36,928 nt of DNA from Deltaproteobacteria bacterium (GCA_031278635.1 JAITKA010000177.1:1-36928), one strand, 5' to 3'. Shown: positions 1 to 8,540, counted from the stretch's first letter. Made by a program: numbers and translations. The notes: generated by a model from the sequence alone, not told the origin.

Positions 1-1
1 C

Positions 2-106
2 CCCGAGGCCTTTTTCTCCAACCCCGGGACCGAAAGGGCCAAACGCTTCCTGAACGTCTTCGAGTTCGAGGGCGTCCAAAAGGCCCACACCGAGCCCAAC
101 CGCTGA
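2..106 (+). CDS. ABC transporter ATP-binding protein, 3' end only
   Basis: This is the last 34 codons of a gene that begins outside the window; the stop is TGA at 104-106. The peptide reads PEAFFSNPGTERAKRFLNVF and continues with an acidic tail. That is the usual C-terminus of polar amino-acid (GlnQ/HisP-like) ABC ATPases, just after the H-loop and the EAFF segment. No catalytic motif is in view, so the substrate cannot be judged. A second, broken copy of the same 3' end lies at about 5476-5830, which supports the reading frame. The protein would energise an inner-membrane importer. Confidence 0.6.
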   Translation, partial: PEAFFSNPGTERAKRFLNVFEFEGVQKAHTEPNR

Positions 107-1236
107 CCCCGCGACCCCAAGGCCCGGCCGGCCCAGCGATTGGCCCCCTCCCCGGCCATCGCCATTCAAAACGTCGCACGCCGCAGCGGGCCCGCCCATG
201 CGTTCACGTTTTTTACGGCAAAAACCCCCGAAACACGTAACACCGCGAAAAATTAACAAAATAAATCCCGACGGTCATAGCCCAAGCTTTCGGGAATTAG
301 GGCCTTCGCCCCTCGATCGTTCCTAAACCCCCCTCACTTTCCCACCTTCCCGGATTCGGTGACCGTTCCACCCCCTTGCCCCTTGGGCGAACCCGCCTCC
401 CGCTTAAACCCCGACCCGGCTATGGACTATTGGGTAAGGAAAATCCTACGTGACATAGGCTTATTCCAGTTTATGAGCCAATTTATACAGTAATCAATGT
501 CGTAACCACATTGATTTGCGCCCAACGGGCCCAAGCCCCAAAAACCCACGCTTAACGCCAGCGCCAAAAAAAATAAAACCTAGATTCAAGCATTTTAATA
601 TCCCATAATACGTTTAAAATCGGACTGTCTATTGGATTAATTAATCATTATTATATTCTCTCATACGACCTTGTCCAAATACTTAAGGCTGACTTATTTT
701 ACAATTTTTTTTCATGATTTTTTTGATTTTTCCAAAACCTTGGTGTACTATGGTCTTAAGCCTAGGTATACCTACTCCACAGCCATTTGTTAGTATTATT
801 ATAATTGTATTATTATTTTTATAGCGTTATTTTTATCGTATTATCATTTTTCTAGTATTATTTTTATTATATTTTTAGTTTTATAGTATTATTGTATTAT
901 TGTTGTTTTAGTATTATTGTATCATGATTAGGATGAATAATTGGTTCCGTGAAATCCCCAGCCAATAGGTGTCTCTCTCACTGAGGCCTAAGTCGACAAC
1001 CGAAGTCGAGAGTAAATGGTTGGGGTTTTACGGAACAACCCTTCCGATTTGAGCAATTAGAAGCTCAATTCAGTTTTAACGAATTGATTTTCATTCTTAT
1101 TTTATTTTATATTTAGTTTACTACTAATATTAGCTGAAAAGTAAACAAATCAACCCAATGACTATTTCTAACACGGAAGGAATTTTGAAAATACGCTGTC
1201 TAATGTTTTTTTGAACGTTTTTTTGAGCTTACTCCT
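107..1236. other. Non-coding, degenerate AT-rich spacer
   Basis: No credible gene is seen. The stretch is a mosaic of GC-rich debris (to about 440) and AT-rich sequence. Parts recur in diverged form further on: ttattccagtttatg at 461-475 and again at 1621-1635, and tgtactatg(g/a)tcttaa at 744-759 and 1787-1802. A third shared patch is ttggttccg near 940 against ctggtcccg near 1890. This suggests that about 390-1000 and 1540-1930 are an old duplication with indels. Confidence 0.6.
780..930. repeat. Low-complexity TATTATT-type AT tract
   Basis: The stretch is built almost wholly from variants of TATTATT, TTTTTAT and GTATTATT. It has no open frame. It looks like slippage-derived low-complexity DNA within a decayed spacer. 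Confidence 0.7.
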
Positions 1237-1390
1237 TTCAGCCACGCACAAAATTCCCCTCTCGCGATTGCTTGGGTTATCCGGGCAAACGAAGGCATTG
1301 TACGCGGGACGGCCCTTGGGTATTCCCAGGCGCCTTACCCTCAACGGGTCCGCGCCTCGCATATCCCCGTGGAATACGGTTTTTGATCAA
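1237..1390 (+). repeat. Leader module, copy 0 (diverged)
   Basis: First recognisable copy of a leader sequence found at least five times between 1.2 and 4.4 kb. It has the early element ggttatccgggcaaa (about 1275), the core ggcccttgggtattccc (about 1311), and the gcatatcccc-gtggaat segment that matches gcataccgccgtgga in later copies. No member of the small-protein family follows it. Confidence 0.6.
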
Positions 1391-1950
1391 CCCCAAAAAC
1401 CAGGTGTTTTTTCGCCTCGATCATTTTTAGCCCCCAGCCCCTTCCCGTTCCCGGTCGCCGATCCACCCCTTACCGTTTGGACAAAACCCTCGCTGAGCAC
1501 CTCCCCTTTGCCAGGCCCGCCCCAAGCCCTAGCCGCCCTTTCCCGCTTAAACCCGGCCCCCGGTTCGGGCGCGGCCCCGGCTAGGGTGATTTGGCAAGGA
1601 GAATCCGGCGTAACCGGGGATTATTCCAGTTTATGTGCTATTTAAACGGGCCCTACCTGTGGCGCAAATGGATGGGTCAAGGGTGAAAAGCAAATATGAG
1701 GCCAAAATGTCAAGGTCTGACGCCTTTTTAAAAATTTTTTTGATGCTTTTGCCCTGCAATTTTTATTGACCTGTCTGAGCCCTTGTTGTACTATGATCTT
1801 AACTTAGTAAAACCTACCCTGTAGTCAATCGAAATATTTTGAGGTATTTAATTTGTTTTAGATGAATTATGACACCAAACAGCGGTGGGTAACTGGTCCC
1901 GACGGCATCCCTTAAAGAAAGGCCCCCCGGGATGGCCTCAGCGTATCACA
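1391..1950. other. Non-coding spacer with diverged copy of 390-1000
   Basis: No gene is supported. An open frame of 144 codons (1211-1645) crosses the leader repeat but is proline-rich with no family resemblance and no ribosome-binding site, so it is not called. From about 1540 the stretch repeats motifs seen at 390-1000. Confidence 0.5.
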
Positions 1951-2132
1951 CGGGATCTTAGATTATCCAGGAAAATTAACGTTATTGAACACTTCGCGGC
2001 CTAAGGATATTCCCAAGCGCCCTACCCTCAAGTTGGCCGAGCTTGGCATACCGCCGTGGACTTTTGTATCTTAGGGGTCGCCGAGACTCCCTAGCCAAGG
2101 TTCCGCGTCTGCGGAATGCCTATGGAGGCATT
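1951..2132 (+). repeat. Leader module, copy 1
   Basis: Copy with the gattatccagg element, the core gcggcctaaggatattccc (about 1996), the gcataccgccgtgga element, the agccaaggttccgcgt element, and the terminal atggaggcattatgcc. The last element supplies GGAGG and the ATG of the downstream broken small-protein gene. The order of elements matches copies at 3421 and 4201. Confidence 0.75.
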
Positions 2133-2404
2133 ATGCCAAAAAAAAGTTACCTACCAATGGAGTGGCTCCCGATGACAACGCGGAAGACCCAAACCCCGTC
2201 AACGCTGGAGAAAAATTGGACCCCGAACCGATGGTCACCGCTAGCGAAAAACCCAAAAGTAACGACGATCCATCGGATTACCCCTTGCCCGTGTTAGACA
2301 ACGACGCCTATATCCTGACCATGGACCCCTCCATCGACAACGGGCTCTGGCAGATCTTTCGCGACAGCCGAGCGACTTTGAAACGCCTATTCGACGTAGA
2401 GTAG
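2133..2404 (+). pseudogene. Small repeat-family protein, frameshifted copy
   Basis: The start ATG at 2133 sits behind the same GGAGG leader as the intact relative at 3581. The frame is lost in a run of eight A directly after the start. Moving to the frame that ends at 2404 gives TNGVAPDDNAEDPN and an acidic stretch ending TLKRLFDVE. The opening (M-P then a few residues then Y/NGVA) resembles the start of the intact copy (MPDDSFTTYGVAAG), but the rest has diverged strongly. It is either a decayed paralogue or a chimera. Function is not recognised. Confidence 0.5.
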
Positions 2405-3020
2405 AACCCGCCTGCCATCCCTAGCGATGACTGACAGAAGGGCGCTCAACTGGTCGACATATCAACCCCCGTTGTCGCTCCTTTTGCCGCCAGTGCGCAG
2501 CAACAAGTCAACCATTTGGATTTCCGGAACTTTTTTAGGCAAGCCACCCAAGACCCTGAAGACGATTCCTGATACCCATTCGTTACCGGAATGTGCGGCA
2601 AGCGGCGCATGAACGCGGGCAACGGGGCCAATTCCCGCCTTGGGTCGGATCGGCGTCGCCTTTGACAACGACCGGAACTAACCACGTTCAATGCCCACCG
2701 CGTAAGGAATGCCCTCGGTGACCTTGATTTACTTGGCCTGACCTTCAAGCCTGCGCTGCCGAGTACCAACGTTCATTCCATGGCTGCGGGGACCATAGGG
2801 CCAACGTGCCCTGGCGGGCCCATAGCGCCTTCCGACCATGAAAGGCCAAACCGACGCCGGGCTTTACGGCATCGCCGCCGACCGCTCGCTTGCCACCCCG
2901 GGCGATGCCGGGCGGCCCACCGTGGGTTACCTGGGGCGAAGACCCCCATGCCTTTTTGCGGTATGTTAACCGCGAGCCCATAAACCTGGGCCCGCCGAAA
3001 TGGCTTCCGTCTCTCACGAA
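2405..3020. other. Degenerate downstream module of the repeat family
   Basis: No intact gene. The part at about 2570-2680 (gttaccggaatgtgcggcaa and following, ending gaccggaactaacc) aligns with about 5040-5145 (gataccggaatgggcgacga and following, ending aacggaactgacc). It is thus a diverged copy of the module that follows the third family member. The remainder is GC-rich debris without recognisable protein similarity. Confidence 0.5.
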
Positions 3021-3116
3021 GTACGTTAGGTTATCCGGGCAGATAACTCCATTGGACACGCCTCGGCCTATGGATATTCCCTAGCGCCTTGCCCTAGGCG
3101 GGGCCAAGCTTGGTAA
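3021..3116 (+). repeat. Leader module, truncated copy
   Basis: Contains taggttatccgggcaga, then the core ctcggcctatggatattccc (about 3062) and a ggcggggccaagcttgg segment. After this the similarity stops. The GGAGG-ATG end and a following gene are missing. Confidence 0.65.
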
Positions 3117-3420
3117 AGCGCCCTATACTTTAATCTTCTGTTTTTTGGCGCTTTGTTACAACTTTTAAAACCTGATTCCCTATCAACAAAATCATAATTG
3201 AGGTTAATATGACAAAAAAATAATAAAAGAACACGACAAAAGAAATATCTGAGGCTTTTGGCGTGACTGACTCCAGCCACTCGGCAGACCAAATCTAACA
3301 CCTCATTGAAAAAACAGCTTCCCTCTGCTCGCTGATAACCTTTCCCGATACAAAAAAATCACTCCGCTATTATAGGGATCCGGCGCTTTACGGCTTCCAC
3401 AACTATGGGCCCGTCAAAAA
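3117..3420. other. Spacer, nothing recognised
   Basis: AT-richer stretch between two leader copies. No open frame with plausible composition or ribosome-binding site is seen on either strand. Confidence 0.5.
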
Positions 3421-3580
3421 AATAAAGCTATCGGATTCGCCGCGGCCTATGGATATTCCCTAGTGCTTACCCCCGGCGGGGCCGCGCCTAGCATACCGCC
3501 GTGGATTTTAATCTCTGATTCAGTGGTTCCTTGATCCCCTAGCCAAGGATCGGCGTCCGCGGAATCCAAATGGAGGTATA
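3421..3580 (+). repeat. Leader module, copy 3
   Basis: Has the core gcggcctatggatattccc (about 3442), the gcataccgccgtggatttt element (about 3509), the agccaaggatcggcgtccgc element (about 3541) and the final tggaggtataatgccag. This supplies GGAGG at 3572-3576, 4 nt before the ATG at 3581. Elements and order match copies 1 and 4. Confidence 0.75.
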
Positions 3581-4024
3581 ATGCCAGACGATTCTTTTAC
3601 GACCTATGGAGTGGCTGCCGGCGACAAAGAAAAATTAAACGCCAACGGCCATGCGTCGGTTTACAGCTTCACCGACCTAAACGCCAAAATATCGATCCTG
3701 CTTTCGGAGCAACGTAAACTTTCCCCTTTTCCCGTCGGCGACCCTTCCTCCCAAGGAAGCGGGTACCAAGGTAGCCCTCTTTTTCCCGTTCTTAAGAAAT
3801 TGCACCGAGGGGAACACTTAGGTGACTTCGCCTTTGTCGTTGACTTTGAAAAAACAACGGTGAAAAAGGTTTGGAAAAGGGGCAACGTCACAGTCGCCAT
3901 TTACAACTACGCGGCAAAGACCATGCTCAAGGAAATCGGCCTGGATTTTGACAAGGACATCGGCCCGGATTTTGACGGGGATGCCAGTTACTGGGACACC
4001 CAGTTCGACTTTGAAATAACTTAA
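3581..4024 (+). CDS. Hypothetical small protein, intact member of local repeat family
   Basis: The 147-residue product is not recognised. ATG at 3581 is chosen because GGAGG lies 4 nt upstream and the leader-plus-start unit is conserved in two other local copies. The protein begins MPDDSFTTYGVAAGDKEK. Its middle (residues about 25-45, SVYSFTDLNAKISILL) alternates hydrophobic and polar residues like beta structure. The C-terminal third holds two acidic repeats, LDFDKDIG and PDFDGDAS. There is no signal peptide, membrane segment or zinc motif. The paralogue at 4395 aligns along its whole length, differing by a 12-codon insertion near residue 16, a deletion in the acidic repeat, and an internal stop. 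The stop codon and the following 'gccgccgacc' are conserved, supporting the 3' end. It may be an element-borne or fast-duplicating lineage-specific gene. Confidence 0.6.
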   Translation: MPDDSFTTYGVAAGDKEKLNANGHASVYSFTDLNAKISILLSEQRKLSPFPVGDPSSQGSGYQGSPLFPVLKKLHRGEHLGDFAFVVDFEKTTVKKVWKRGNVTVAIYNYAAKTMLKEIGLDFDKDIGPDFDGDASYWDTQFDFEIT

Positions 4025-4200
4025 GCCGCCGACCCGCCGTACCTAAACGGCCGGGTGGTTTTCCTGGGCCCACCAACCAGGGTTCCGCCAGAACGGGTAC
4101 GCGGGTGCCCGAAGGCGATCCCCCGAATCGGTCGATTTCACCGATGTGGGCAAATACGCCGGATGCCTGGTTTCCAGCCAAGGCCCAAGGCCTCAGCCTC
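4025..4200 (+). repeat. Downstream module of the repeat family, copy A
   Basis: After the stop of the intact small protein, the sequence gccgccgacc-cgccgta-ctaaacggccgg, the caggg-ttccgcc element, the gaatcggtcgatttcaccgatgtgggcaa element and the cctggtttcca element all recur at 4854-5010. The conserved segments imply that leader, gene and tail were duplicated together. Confidence 0.7.
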
Positions 4201-4394
4201 TCGCCCGATTCCTTGGATTATCCGGCCTAATAATTGTATCGGGCACGGCGCGGCCTATGGATATTCCCTAGAGCGATACCCTGGGCGGGGCCCCGCCTTG
4301 TGCACCGCCGCGGGGTTTGTTTTCTGGTTCGGTGGGGTCTCGTATAGACTCCCCAGCCAAGGATCCGCGTCCGCGGAATCCCAATGGAGGCATT
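4201..4394 (+). repeat. Leader module, copy 4
   Basis: Contains ggattatccggcctaat, the core gcggcctatggatattccc (about 4250), the caccgccgcgggg element, the agccaaggatccgcgtccgc element and the terminal atggaggcattatgcc. It gives GGAGG at 4386-4390 and the ATG at 4395. Confidence 0.75.
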
Positions 4395-4853
4395 ATGCCA
4401 GACGATCCGTTTACGACCGATGGAGCGGCTGCCGGCGACGCCGAAGGCTTAACCGGCGCCACCACTGCCGCCGACAAAGAAGGATTAAACCCCAACGGCG
4501 ATGCGTGGGTTTACGATTTCACCAGCCTACACGCCAACATCTCGATCCTGCTTTACGAGCATCGTAAACTTTCCCCTCATCCCGTCGGCGGCCCATCCGG
4601 GCAAAGAAGCCCATACAGAGATAGCGCATTTTTGGCCGCCCTTAAGAACTTGCACAGATGGAAGAACTCGGGGGACTTCATCTTTTCCATTGACTTTGAA
4701 AACGCGATGGTGATCAAGATTAGAAAAAGCGACCCGGACCAGGTCGTCATTTACGACTACGCAAGGATGACCGTGCTTAAGTAAATCGGCATGGATTTGG
4801 ACGAGAATGGCAATTATCGGGACACCCGGTTCACCTTCTTTGACATACCTTAA
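4395..4853 (+). pseudogene. Small repeat-family protein, copy with internal stop
   Basis: Paralogue of the 147-residue protein at 3581. It starts MPDDPFTTDGAAAGDAEG at 4395 behind the same leader. A premature TAA at 4782-4784 stands where the relative has a GAA codon (LKEIGLDFD there, LK-stop-IGMDLD here). Reading through continues in frame to the conserved stop at 4851-4853, so a single G-to-T change (gaa to taa) explains the break. The truncated 130-residue product could still be made. Function is not recognised. Confidence 0.65.
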
Positions 4854-5131
4854 GCCGCCGACCAGCCGTATCTAAACGGCCGGTTGGTTTTACTGTACCC
4901 ACCTACCAGGGTTCCGCCGGGGCGGGTATGCCGGGGCCCGATGGCGATCCGCCCGAATCGGTCGGTTTCACCGATGTGGGCAAGCACGCCGCTGGCCTGG
5001 TTTCCATCCCAGAACCCTGAGGATGAATCACGGGACCCGTTCGATACCGGAATGGGCGACGAGCGGCGCGTTAGTGCGGGTAACGGGGGCAACCCCCGCC
5101 ACGGCTCGATCTACGTCACCTTTGGTAACTG
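4854..5131 (+). repeat. Downstream module of the repeat family, copy B
   Basis: Matches 4025-4200 in its first half, and about 2570-2680 in its second half (gataccggaatgggcgacga and on). One frame reads TYQGSAGAGMPGPDGDPP and ESVGFTDVGKHAAGLVSIPE, which may be the remnant of a further coding segment. In copy A this frame is broken, so no gene is called. Confidence 0.6.
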
Positions 5132-5475
5132 ACAAACGGAACTGACCCCGATCAAGGCCTATGGCCCGTTACAGGGCTAAGGCCTCTCGCGAGATACCTT
5201 CGATGGGGCGCACTCAATCCCGATGTCGGCGGCAAACCCTGCCCGGTCGATCCACCCACCGAGCCCATGCCTCTCCGGCCGCGGATCGCCGCCGTGGGGC
5301 ATTCAACCTCACGCTGTCGCTTCCAAACCCATGCCCTTGGCGGGATTCGTTCCCGGCGGTTTTGTGAGGGCCAATCGGTGAAACCGGGACTTGTCGGAGA
5401 TATCTGGAAAGAAGCCCCTGACCTACCCCCCTTTTTTTGCCCCGGGGGGCTTTCGTTCGTAGCCAAATAGGCAAC
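5132..5475. other. GC-rich spacer, no gene supported
   Basis: Several overlapping open frames exist on both strands, as expected in GC-rich sequence. None shows a ribosome-binding site or family motif. It joins the repeat array to the ABC ATPase relic. Confidence 0.4.
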
Positions 5476-5830
5476 CAACCGCCGGGCAAGGCAAAGGGCT
5501 GCCGTCGCGAGGGCCCAGCGCCCGTCCCAGGAAGCGTCTCTTTTGACGAGGTCACCGCCTCCAATGACACCGGAAGGACCGAGGTCCTGGACGTCCATGC
5601 TGAACCGCGCCAATGCGGTTTGGCCATACTTATCGTGACCCACGGGATGGCCTTAGCCCGTGTCCTGGCCGACCGCGTGCTTTTCATGGACAGGGCTTGT
5701 TGGTCGAGACCAACGCCCCGAGGCCCTTTTCGGGGCCCCGAAACCGAAATGGCCAAACGCTTTCTGAACGTCTTCGGGTTCGATGGCGCCCACAAGGCCC
5801 AAGCCGAGCCCCCTCCCCTCCCAAGGGTCA
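5476..5830 (+). pseudogene. ABC transporter ATPase relic with several frameshifts
   Basis: Fragments of an ABC ATPase appear in successive frames. About 5482-5530 encodes ARQRAAVARAQRPS, like the post-signature QRVAIARAL helix. About 5536-5695 encodes VSFDEVTASND (Walker B), EVLDVHAEPRQCGLAILIVTHGMA (H-loop in VTH) and LADRVLFMDR in one frame. Then GLLVETNAP follows in another, and ETEMAKRFLNVFGFDGAHKAQAE back in the first. Two compensating shifts near 5690-5745 and one near 5525 are needed. The end matches the gene fragment at 2-106 closely (AKRFLNVF then F-G/E in both). It is a duplicate that has lost function. Confidence 0.75.
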
Positions 5831-6009
5831 GGCCGTCGGTCCCTTGGCCTTAAGCCCAAATACAGTTGACTTAAGGTCATTTTTTGCCAAGTTTGCTCAT
5901 TTTTATTGAGGCCCCATTAACTTTACCGACGCGAGGCGATAACTCTCTTGGCAAGTTCAACGGCTCATCCCGATGTCGGACCCTAAAATTACTCATTTTG
6001 CGTTTTACT

Positions 6010-6025
6010 CAGCAGTTACGAATTT
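6010..6025 (+). repeat. Left terminal inverted repeat of the insertion sequence
   Basis: Exact inverted match, 16 of 16, to 7914-7929. The match does not extend further inward or outward. Confidence 0.85.
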
Positions 6026-6204
6026 GGCTTGGCACTTTTCTTGGCACTCGTGGTTAAAGAAGTAAGTGTCAAACATTCATCTGGGATGGCCTTTAATTCA
6101 GAGACCTATAGAATCTAATTCGAGGTTCAAACCTAAATTAGCAAAATTAGGGGGCATAAAAAAAATTTTTGACAGATTTATAAAAATTATATATAATTAT
6201 TACC

Positions 6205-7575
6205 ATGGATACTATGGAAAACTTGATAACTTTGCTTCGCAAGGCAGCTTCAAGTCTAATAGACCCGAGGAAAGGTAAAAATATACAATACTCGTGTCTA
6301 GATCTAGTGTTGTCAGCTTTTGCTTGTTTCTGGGCACAGGATCCATCTTTTCTTCAATTTCAAAGACGTATGAAGATTGAAAGTCAAAAATCTAATATGA
6401 CAACACTTTTTGGTGCTTTTAATATACCAACTGATGATCAAATAAGGAATTTTATTGATCTTATAGATTATAGAGAACTCAATCAAACATTCTATGATGT
6501 TATTTCATATTTAGAATCTCAAAATCAACTAAATGAATTTAGGGTTTTAAACGATAAATATTATGTATTAGCATTAGACGGGTCACAATATTTTAGTTCT
6601 TATAAAGTCCATTGTCCTAATTGTTTAATTAAAGAACATAGTAATGGTCAAACAGAATATATTCATAACTTGTTACAAGCTTCATTAGTATCGCCAAAAA
6701 TAAATTATGCTTTGCCTTTAGCCCCTGAATTTAATGAAAAGGATGATACAAATAGTAAACAAGATTGTGAAAGAAAAGCAATTACCCGTTGGTTTGATCA
6801 TAATTATGTACAATTAATGGAAGTTATAGGAGATAAAGAAATTATCGTCCTTGCTGATGATTTGCATAGCCGGCAACCTTTCGTAACATTATTAGAAGAA
6901 AAAAATATAAATTATATCTTAAATTGCAAAGAAAATAGTCATAAAACAATTAAAGAATTTGTTAATACTGATCTTGTAAATAATTTTTCTTGCTGTAAGC
7001 ATGTTAATGGTTTTGTTGGACTTAAGAAACATACGTATAGGTGGTTAAATGGCTTACCATTACGAAATAGTTTAGATGCATGTCGTGTTAATTGGTTTAG
7101 TTTAACAATAGAAGGTACAAGAAAGCGTAAAATTGAACTTCCTTCACTAACTGATGATAAAAAATCTAAAAAACAGTATACATATATAAATGATGATATA
7201 ACATTCTCTTGGATCACAAATTTACCTATCGATGAAACGAATATAGTTGAATATGCACAGATAGGTCGCTCTCGTTGGAAGATTGAAAACAGTAATTTTA
7301 ATGTTTTGAAGAATCATGGATATAATCTCGAACATAATTTTGGACATGGTCATAATAATCTGTCAAATGCACTTGCAACACTCAATATTTTAGCTTTTAG
7401 TTTTCATAATGCCGTATTTATTGCTGATAAATATTGGATAAAAGCATTGCAAATATATAATAGTAGGGCAACATTTCTTAATGCACTAAAAGAGGAATTA
7501 TCTAAATATTTATATAAATCATTTAATGACTTAATATTAAATTTTCATGGTTCAAGGGCTCCCCCAATTATTTAA
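6205..7575 (+). CDS. DDE transposase (IS4-like / ISNCY-type)
   Basis: A 456-residue transposase that would cut and join the ends of the surrounding element. Visible motifs: an N-terminal helical region with SAFACFWAQDPSFLQF (37-52) and FNIPTDDQIRNF (72-83); first catalytic Asp in LALDGSQYFSS (D125); cysteines in HCPNC (136-140); second Asp in VLADDLHS (D218 or D219); and the C-terminal RSRWKIENSNFNVLKNHGY with the third acidic residue E361, followed by LEHNFGHG. This order matches the IS4-related family often labelled ISNCY. The reading frame is intact and of normal length, so the element may still be active. ATG at 6205 is used; another in-frame ATG lies at 6214, and neither has a clear ribosome-binding site. 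The gene is strongly AT-rich, unlike its neighbours. Confidence 0.85.
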   Translation: MDTMENLITLLRKAASSLIDPRKGKNIQYSCLDLVLSAFACFWAQDPSFLQFQRRMKIESQKSNMTTLFGAFNIPTDDQIRNFIDLIDYRELNQTFYDVISYLESQNQLNEFRVLNDKYYVLALDGSQYFSSYKVHCPNCLIKEHSNGQTEYIHNLLQASLVSPKINYALPLAPEFNEKDDTNSKQDCERKAITRWFDHNYVQLMEVIGDKEIIVLADDLHSRQPFVTLLEEKNINYILNCKENSHKTIKEFVNTDLVNNFSCCKHVNGFVGLKKHTYRWLNGLPLRNSLDACRVNWFSLTIEGTRKRKIELPSLTDDKKSKKQYTYINDDITFSWITNLPIDETNIVEYAQIGRSRWKIENSNFNVLKNHGYNLEHNFGHGHNNLSNALATLNILAFSFHNAVFIADKYWIKALQIYNSRATFLNALKEELSKYLYKSFNDLILNFHGSRAPPII

Positions 7576-7913
7576 AATAACAATGTTCAAGGTAAAAACA
7601 ACTACTCGTCAAAATTTTTATAAACTTATAAGATAAATATGGAGTATTAGGAAATAAGTATGCGGTATCAGAAAAAATATATATCAATTTAGACAAACAA
7701 AATAACAACCTAAAGTAATAATTACTTTTATTTATTAAGGAGAAACTATAGAAAATTTTATGATATTCAGGAAAATATTACTTTCTAAATGATTTTATCG
7801 TTTGAAAAATGAATTTAGAAAGAGTAAGTTTCTTTTTTCTTAATTTTGAGGTAATTATTTACTTAAATAAGTTAATGATTAAATAATGTAGTACGATTAA
7901 TCCTTTTTAATCT

Positions 7914-7929
7914 AAATTCGTAACTGCTG
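7914..7929 (-). repeat. Right terminal inverted repeat of the insertion sequence
   Basis: Exact reverse complement of 6010-6025; marks the distal end of the element. Confidence 0.85.
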
Positions 7930-8293
7930 CCCAATCAGGCTCAAGATTACTTTTTGTCCCGTAATGGCAATATTTAACCAACTATACCAATTTATCAACA
8001 ATCACAATATTTTTATTACTTCTTAACTTCTTTACCTAGGCATCTTGCCTATGAACGCATACATTTTAGACCTAAACCCCCACCGATATCTGGAAACGCC
8101 ACCGGTTTACCCTTATCGCCGGTTTAGTCGCATATTCGTTTTACCGGGTCGTTTAAAGTATGTACGTTTGGGCAAGGGACGCCAGGCCCCCGTCACCGCA
8201 CCCGCTGGCCGCCGGGGGGTGAGTTTGTGGGGATTTATTACGGATTATCTAAAGTTAGGGGCGGTTGTTTGGGCGAGGGGCATGAAGTACTTC
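7930..8293. other. Intergenic, no gene supported
   Basis: Sequence between the insertion sequence and the uvrB promoter. An 85-codon open frame (8045-8302) has no ribosome-binding site, is rich in aromatic and arginine residues, and runs into the promoter, so it is not accepted. Confidence 0.5.
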
Positions 8294-8322
8294 TGGACAT
8301 GAATGGGCCGGCGCGTTATAAT
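8294..8322 (+). promoter_or_regulatory. Sigma-70 promoter for the uvrB leader
   Basis: A -35 box TGGACA (8294-8299) and a perfect -10 box TATAAT (8317-8322) are separated by exactly 17 bp. A start near 8329 would give a transcript with about 210 nt of leader before uvrB. It is the closest match to consensus seen in the window. Confidence 0.7.
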
Positions 8323-8328
8323 GCTTAG

Positions 8329-8440
8329 TGGCCCAGTATCTCTCTCGGCCTTCTAGCCTTAACCCCAAAAGATTCAAGATGAATTGATTCTAATCGCGGC
8401 TGGAAATCGTCACCCTGGCCGAGAGGCGGGTATTTTTTTG
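8329..8440 (+). ncRNA. Structured leader or small RNA upstream of uvrB
   Basis: Directly downstream of the promoter. CTCTCGGCC (8342-8350) pairs perfectly with GGCCGAGAG (8417-8425). A nested pairing AGCC (8355-8358) with GGCT (8398-8401) can form inside. A run of seven T follows at 8433-8439, eight bases after the outer stem. This can be a self-contained RNA of about 110 nt ending in an intrinsic-type terminator, or an attenuator in the uvrB leader. It does not match the signature elements of SRP RNA, tmRNA or tRNA. Confidence 0.4.
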
Positions 8441-8540
8441 CGTCGTTTTTCTATGAAATTAGGGTTTGGTGATGGTTGGGGTGGATAGAATTTTGGGTAT
8501 GGGTATATAGAATGGTCTTTTTGACCCACGTTTGGATTCC

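Larger units (their letters stand above)
6010..7929 (+). mobile_element. Insertion sequence with 16-bp perfect inverted repeats, about 1.92 kb
   Basis: The ends are cagcagttacgaattt at 6010-6025 and its exact reverse complement at 7914-7929. Between them lies one AT-rich transposase gene (6205-7575) and about 340 bp of AT-rich non-coding tail. Composition is far lower in GC than the uvrB-recJ or Wadjet genes, pointing to recent arrival from a low-GC donor. Flanks are gcgttttact on the left and cccaatcagg on the right. No target-site duplication is visible, so one end may have been rearranged or the true tip may differ by a few bases. Confidence 0.8.

Noticed and set aside
1211-1645. 144-codon plus-strand open frame in the left repeat region
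   Set aside because: It crosses the leader repeat, has no ribosome-binding site and is a proline/alanine-rich translation of GC-rich spacer with no family resemblance.
8045-8302. 85-codon open frame upstream of uvrB
   Set aside because: No ribosome-binding site, unusual composition, and it overlaps the predicted uvrB promoter.
8329-8440. SRP RNA, tmRNA or tRNA
   Set aside because: None of the signature elements (GGAA loop with AGCAGCC, GGTTCGA arm, anticodon arm) is present.
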